A DNA stretch of 64,000 nt from NCBI RefSeq assembly GCF_012911845.1, contig NZ_JAAXCU010000042.1, positions 1 through 64,000 of the forward strand, given 5' to 3'. The stretch comes from Bacillus sp. RO2. GTDB lineage: Bacteria; Bacillota; Bacilli; Bacillales; Bacillaceae_I. Below the pieces are notes generated by a model. The model made no database searches, was not told the DNA's origin, and saw only the letters and a list, made by a program, of their open reading frames with translations. The position numbers were made by a program, and so were the translations under genes. This document shows, piece by piece, positions 60,289 through 64,000 of this stretch (within the stretch, counting starts at the first letter, position 1; each line of letters opens with the position of its first letter).

Positions 60289-60309
60289 TTTTGTGAAAAG
60301 TAGGAGGAA
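60255..60309 (+). promoter_or_regulatory. Hairpin sequestering the yidC ribosome-binding site
   Basis: TTCCTC (60255-60260) and CTACTTT (60264-60270), inside the last codons of the leader ORF, pair with GAGGAA (60304-60309) and AAAGTAG (60297-60303). That is 13 base pairs with one 3-nt bulge and a 26-nt loop. The right arm contains the whole Shine-Dalgarno AGGAGGAA of yidC. A ribosome stalled on the D82-E84 codons (60244-60252) would cover the left arm and open the site. Confidence 0.75.
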
Positions 60310-60314
60310 TTTAC

Positions 60315-61085
60315 ATGAGAAAGTTTTGGACAGTAAGTTTAGTTATATTTTTATTGGCACTATTAACAGGTTGTAACATGAGCGAGCCCATAACGGCAGA
60401 TAGTTCTGGAGTTTGGAACCATTATTTTGTCTATCCGTTGTCCCTCGCACTGACAAGCGTGGCAGAATGGACTGGTGGAAGCTATGGTATTTCCATCATC
60501 ATCGTTACAATTGCTATTCGTACACTTATTTTGCCACTGGCATTGAAGCAGCAGAAAAACATGCTTGCCATGCAAAAACTTAAGCCGGAAATGGAAGCAT
60601 TGCAAAAGAAATATAAAGACAAAAAGAATCCAGACGATCAAAAGGAAATGCAAAAGGAATTAATGACGCTATACCAGACGCACAAAGTGAACCCTGCTGC
60701 TGGTTGTTTTCCAATGTTGATTCAAATGCCTGTGATCATGGCTTTCTATTATGCAATTGGAAGAACCACGGAAATAGCCGAGCACTCTTTCTTTTGGGTA
60801 AGTCTTGGTCAGCCGGATCCATTCTATATTCTACCGGTTGTGGCAGCTATCACGACATTCATTCAAACAAGAGTCACGCTTACAGATGACGTACAGCCGC
60901 AGATGAAGATGGTCATGAACATCATCCCGGTGTTTATATTAATTGCCGGATTGACGTTGCCTTCTGCATTGGCCCTTTACTGGGTGATAGGAAATATTTT
61001 CGGTATTGGGCAAGGGCTCTATCTGAAAAAACGAATGAAAACATTGAAGCAGATGGAAGAAGCATCAGTCGTTCCGAGCACATAA
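60315..61085 (+). CDS. yidC: Membrane protein insertase YidC (YidC2-like)
   Basis: A 256-residue YidC/Oxa1 insertase with a lipoprotein signal (lipobox LLTGC, Cys about 20). Five helices follow, at about 55-80, 130-150, 170-190 and 205-235. The hydrophilic-groove Arg is in TIAIRTLILPLALKQQKNML; AAGCFPMLIQMPVIMAFYYA is the conserved second-helix region. It inserts membrane proteins together with or without SecYEG. Placed after a MifM-like leader, it corresponds to the inducible second YidC (YqjG/YidC2) rather than to SpoIIIJ, which normally lies beside rnpA. AGGAGGAA ribosome site at 7 nt, within a hairpin. Confidence 0.92.
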   Translation: MRKFWTVSLVIFLLALLTGCNMSEPITADSSGVWNHYFVYPLSLALTSVAEWTGGSYGISIIIVTIAIRTLILPLALKQQKNMLAMQKLKPEMEALQKKYKDKKNPDDQKEMQKELMTLYQTHKVNPAAGCFPMLIQMPVIMAFYYAIGRTTEIAEHSFFWVSLGQPDPFYILPVVAAITTFIQTRVTLTDDVQPQMKMVMNIIPVFILIAGLTLPSALALYWVIGNIFGIGQGLYLKKRMKTLKQMEEASVVPST

Positions 61086-61092
61086 TAGGACA

Positions 61093-61132
61093 AAACCTCC
61101 AACCTCCTATAAGGGAAGTTGGAGGTTTTTTT
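61093..61132 (+). terminator. Terminator of yidC
   Basis: AAACCTCCAAC (61093-61103) pairs with GTTGGAGGTTT (61118-61128), followed by T. Confidence 0.9.
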
Positions 61133-61153
61133 GCATGAAAAATCTATGATACA

Positions 61154-61280
61154 GTTGATCTCCGTTCCAGGCGCTTCGCTTGCCTGCGGGCGGTCCGTGA
61201 GCCTCCTCAGGCTTCACCTTCCGGGGTCACACCTGTCCCTTCCTCCCGCGGGCGTCTGCGCGCCTTCCACTTCAATCAAC
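61154..61280 (+). repeat. Type A interspersed repeat
   Basis: GTTGATCTCCGTTCCAGG to CCTTCCACTTCAATCAAC. Ends inverted. Confidence 0.86.
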
Positions 61281-61368
61281 TAGGATATTTCAATTGCTTT
61301 AGGGTTTGTGAAAAATCATCTAACGGAGTTAACTGAAAAAGCACTAACATCTCGTTTACGTAATTTCC

Positions 61369-61496
61369 AGCTGTGGATTGGAGCAAATGGAGGAGACTCC
61401 AGCGGGGGAGAAACGGTAGGTAGAGACCCCGCAACGACGTGAGGAGGCTCGAGCACCGTCCCGCGGAAAGCGAAGACATTTGCGGAAAGGAACAGC
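61369..61496 (-). repeat. Type B interspersed repeat, inverted copy
   Basis: AGCTGTGGATTGGAGC to GCGGAAAGGAACAGC. With the type A unit it occupies 61133-61548; no gene is supported there. The segment between (61313-61365) resembles that at 14935-14995. Confidence 0.84.
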
Positions 61497-61548
61497 GGAG
61501 TAATACAATGCAAATAAAAAGGACCGATTAGTTATTGCTCTGTTTTTC

Positions 61549-62691
61549 TTACGTATCTCTTCTGATTCTCCATATCAATATAGAATTCAGTAAGAACCAT
61601 ATTCCTAAAAAGCCCAAGACAGATAGAAAGGAAAAGTTATGGCTTATGATAGGGCTAACCGCAGTACCAATCAACAATGTGAAAGAATACAAGGAGATGG
61701 CACTTCCCCGGTGGTTCCTGCCTAATATCCCGATATACGCAATAATTGCGGGTAGAAAAAAGGAAATGGCAGCTACATAAATTACAGAGAAAGCACCTAT
61801 CACAAATAGATTTTTATAAAAAATCATCATAATGAATAACGAAATGGAAATGCTTAAAGAACAGTAAAGAAGTAACCGCTTAGTGCCGATGGTCCGCATC
61901 ACTAAATCAGCAAAGAGACAAGAAACAGTACCAATAAGTCCAATAGAGCGAACCAACAAAAAAGATTGATTAGGAAATGCTTTAGATAAGTATTGAAACA
62001 GGCTATCGTAAAAAGTCACAAAGGAGAGCAGCAAGGAAAAAACAATCAAATATAAAATTCTTAAATCTCGGTCGGCCAAGAGAGTGGAAAAATGTTTCCA
62101 AGGTTTGTCCTTTGTATGGATTAATGAATTGGATGGGCTTAAAATGAGGCGGGCAAATAAGAACAACAGAAAGTAAAAAAGTGAAAAGAAAATAAATACG
62201 CCATTCCATTGAAAATAAGCGGCAATTATTTCGCTTATCATAGGTCCAAAGATGCCAGATAACAAAAATCCTGCATTTATAAGTGAAATAGTAAAGTTTC
62301 GAAGAGATGGAGAGAAGTGGTCAAAGCAATAGGCAAAAGCAACTGGTGCAAAGCAGCCAAGGGTGAATCCTTGAATGGAGCGGGCAACGTACAAGTGAGA
62401 AATATTAGTAGATTGCGCAATGAGTATGGTAGCGATAGCTGAAAACAGAAACCCGTAGCTAATAATATTTTTTCTGCCGAATCGATCGGATAATGCACCG
62501 AACATCAGTAGTCCTATCGCATAGAACATGCTGAAAAAACTGCTGGCCACTATTACTTTTTGTTTGGGGACACTCCACTCCAAGCTAATTGAATTGTAAA
62601 GTGGAATTAATGTGTAAAGGCTACAGACCACTAAAAAACCCATAACAATTAATAACGTTGCTGAAAAATAATGGTTTTTTCTATGTTCCAT
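61549..62691 (-). CDS. MFS transporter
   Basis: A 380-residue major facilitator with 12 hydrophobic segments. The loop 2-3 signature is present as GALSDRFGRKNIISYGFLFS, and the N-terminal half has LYVARSIQGFTLGCFAPVAF, with FGPMISEIIAAYFQWNGVFI in helix 5, resembling drug exporters of the YtbD/Bmr-like group. The substrate is unknown. ATG at 62691, weak ribosome site GGTGAACGGAA. It is divergent from addB, which begins 160 nt away. Confidence 0.85.
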   Translation of the reverse strand: MEHRKNHYFSATLLIVMGFLVVCSLYTLIPLYNSISLEWSVPKQKVIVASSFFSMFYAIGLLMFGALSDRFGRKNIISYGFLFSAIATILIAQSTNISHLYVARSIQGFTLGCFAPVAFAYCFDHFSPSLRNFTISLINAGFLLSGIFGPMISEIIAAYFQWNGVFIFFSLFYFLLFLFARLILSPSNSLIHTKDKPWKHFSTLLADRDLRILYLIVFSLLLSFVTFYDSLFQYLSKAFPNQSFLLVRSIGLIGTVSCLFADLVMRTIGTKRLLLYCSLSISISLFIMMIFYKNLFVIGAFSVIYVAAISFFLPAIIAYIGILGRNHRGSAISLYSFTLLIGTAVSPIISHNFSFLSVLGFLGIWFLLNSILIWRIRRDT

Positions 62692-62850
62692 TTCCGTTCA
62701 CCTGCCCATGTTACCTTATGCGAAGGGTGTTTGGCCGGTTCCATTCTCGAAAGTAACTCGTTGGCAATAATAGTAGTTTTTCAGTACAATAGAATAAGAA
62801 GAACATAAGTACGTATTATTTTTTTGAATTGGGAAAATGGGGGATAGCTT

Positions 62851-64000
62851 GTGTCTATACGATTTTTAATAGGAAGAACAGGCAGCGGGAAAACAACCTG
62901 GTGCAACGAACAAATTCTTCAAATGCTTAAAGAAGATCCACAAGGTCCGCCTGTTGTCTACCTTGTGCCGGAACAGATGACGTTTCAATCAGAATATCGA
63001 ATCGTGCAGTCACCTGATGTTAAGGGAATGATTCGGGCACAAGTATTCAGTTTTACTCGTCTTGCATGGAGAATTTTACAGGAAGTTGGCGGTATCAGCC
63101 GTTTTCATATTGATCAGACAGGTATCCATATGTTGCTTCGGAAGGTGATTGAAGAACATAAAAGTAAGTTCCATGTATTTGGGAAGTCTGCAGAGCAGTT
63201 CGGATTCATTGAACAAATGGAAAGCATGATTACAGAGTTTAAACGTTATTGCGTCACACCAGAACTTTTACATGAAGAAATTGTACGTATTGGAGAAGAT
63301 ATCTCCATTTCTGAGCATGAAAAAATGCTAGCAAAAAAGCTGACAGACATACTTGTTGTCTATCGTCAGCTAGAAGAAACGTTGGATGGAAAATATCTAG
63401 ATGGCGAAGATTACTTACAGCTCTTGGCGGAAAAAATACCAAGTTCGAGCTATATCCCAAAAGCAGATATTTTCATTGATGGTTTTCATAGCTTCACCCC
63501 TCAGGAATTGGCAGTCTTAAAGGAATTAATGAAACATGCAAACTCTGTCACAATTGCTTTGACAGCAGATAAGCCATACGACGAAGAAGCACCGTATGAT
63601 CTTCATCTGTTCAGGGAAACCGGAAGGACCTATCAAAAGCTTAAAGATATCGCATTGGAAGAAGGTTGTGAACTAGAAGAGCCGGTGCTTTTACAAGACA
63701 CATCCCGCTTTCAACATGCTGATTCCTTGCGTCATATGGAACAGTATTTTGATGTTCGGCCAACTGTGGTCTATCCCAATAAGGCCGACGTATCTATTTT
63801 ACAAGCAGTCAATAGAAGAGCAGAAATGGAAGGCATCGCAAGGGAGATTGTCTCGCTAGTCAGAGATAAGGGTAACCGGTATAAAGATATAGCGGTTATT
63901 GTCAGAAATGCCGAATCTTACATTGATTTGGTCAATACCGTTTTTAAAGATTATGACATCCCGTTTTTCGTCGATCAAAAGCGGACAATGCTCCATCATC
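62851..64000 (+). CDS. addB: ATP-dependent helicase/nuclease subunit B (AddB), 5' part
   Basis: The first 383 codons of addB; the gene runs off the right edge. Walker A is FLIGRTGSGKTTWC, followed by VYLVPEQMTFQSEYRIVQ and GMIRAQVFSFTRLAWRILQE, then YVDGFHSFTP-like FIDGFHSFTPQELAVLKELM, all typical of AddB. AddAB processes double-strand ends for recombination at Chi sites. Start is GTG 62851, with GGGGGATAG at 5-7 nt. In B. subtilis addB follows the yhj genes including sipV, so the location fits. The iron-sulfur cluster nuclease end is not in the window. Confidence 0.95.
   Translation, partial: MSIRFLIGRTGSGKTTWCNEQILQMLKEDPQGPPVVYLVPEQMTFQSEYRIVQSPDVKGMIRAQVFSFTRLAWRILQEVGGISRFHIDQTGIHMLLRKVIEEHKSKFHVFGKSAEQFGFIEQMESMITEFKRYCVTPELLHEEIVRIGEDISISEHEKMLAKKLTDILVVYRQLEETLDGKYLDGEDYLQLLAEKIPSSSYIPKADIFIDGFHSFTPQELAVLKELMKHANSVTIALTADKPYDEEAPYDLHLFRETGRTYQKLKDIALEEGCELEEPVLLQDTSRFQHADSLRHMEQYFDVRPTVVYPNKADVSILQAVNRRAEMEGIAREIVSLVRDKGNRYKDIAVIVRNAESYIDLVNTVFKDYDIPFFVDQKRTMLHH

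Noticed and set aside
1-64000. tRNA, rRNA, CRISPR arrays, transposases, integrases
   Set aside because: None could be recognised by eye in either strand. The interspersed repeats are not evenly spaced direct repeats and are not a CRISPR array.

Overview
The window looks like chromosome of a low-GC Gram-positive endospore former in the Bacillaceae. Genes start with ATG, GTG or TTG behind strong GGAGG-type ribosome sites, intrinsic terminators are frequent, and the order follows Bacillus subtilis in the yha-yhg-yhf-yhj-add region: ecsC and yhaA, hmoB/yhgC, pbpF, hemE-hemH-hemY, yhgD-yhgE, yhfH-yhfI-lplJ-lcfB, yhfN, comK, yhjD, yhjE-sipV and, at the right edge, addB. No rRNA, tRNA, CRISPR array, transposase or integrase was seen. 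Gene names rest on remembered family features and synteny, since no search could be run.

Layout. 1-6 kb: repeats, ecsC, an M20 amidohydrolase, a PAP2 phosphatase and a LiaF-LiaS-LiaR-like envelope stress module. 6-15 kb: heme monooxygenase HmoB, bifunctional PBP PbpF, a PAS histidine kinase and the coproporphyrin-dependent heme genes hemE-hemH-hemY, with a repeat element between hemE and hemH. 15-19 kb: a TetR regulator and YhgE-type membrane protein sharing a 23-nt operator, then a LacI regulator with a cre-like operator. 19.4-22 kb: an AT-rich island with a SLATT-type membrane protein and a reverse transcriptase, tail to tail; this is a candidate anti-phage system. 22-29 kb: yhfH, yhfI, lplJ, a FadR-type operator with lcfB, enoyl-CoA hydratase, azlCD and yhfN. 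30-33 kb: the glyoxylate shunt genes aceB-aceA. 33-43.5 kb: a small IDEAL protein, comK, two DUF421 proteins, yhjD, an S9 peptidase, a VOC protein with an APH-like kinase, two tandem paralogous lipoproteins, yhjE and sipV. 43.5-60 kb: a 1072-residue MalT/BTAD regulator, a complete Liv-type ABC transporter operon continuing into a KAS III-like enzyme, an alpha/beta hydrolase and an SDR, then an RND exporter and an acyl-CoA ligase. 60-64 kb: a MifM-like leader ORF and yidC, an MFS transporter and the start of addB.

How the genes work together. lcfB, enoyl-CoA hydratase and aceBA fit growth on fatty acids and other acetyl-CoA-yielding substrates. The Liv operon and the separate acyl-CoA ligase gene both carry TGTAAC direct repeats at 11-bp spacing, so the nearby BTAD regulator may control both, implying uptake and CoA activation of a carboxylic or amino acid substrate.

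Two systems stand out. The RT-SLATT island interrupts otherwise conserved synteny. The 95-codon ORF before yidC resembles the B. subtilis translation-arrest sensor MifM, and its last codons can pair with the yidC ribosome-binding site. A GC-rich interspersed repeat family (two related types, at least 16 units) fills most of the long intergenic gaps; some copies have terminal bases that co-vary as if paired.
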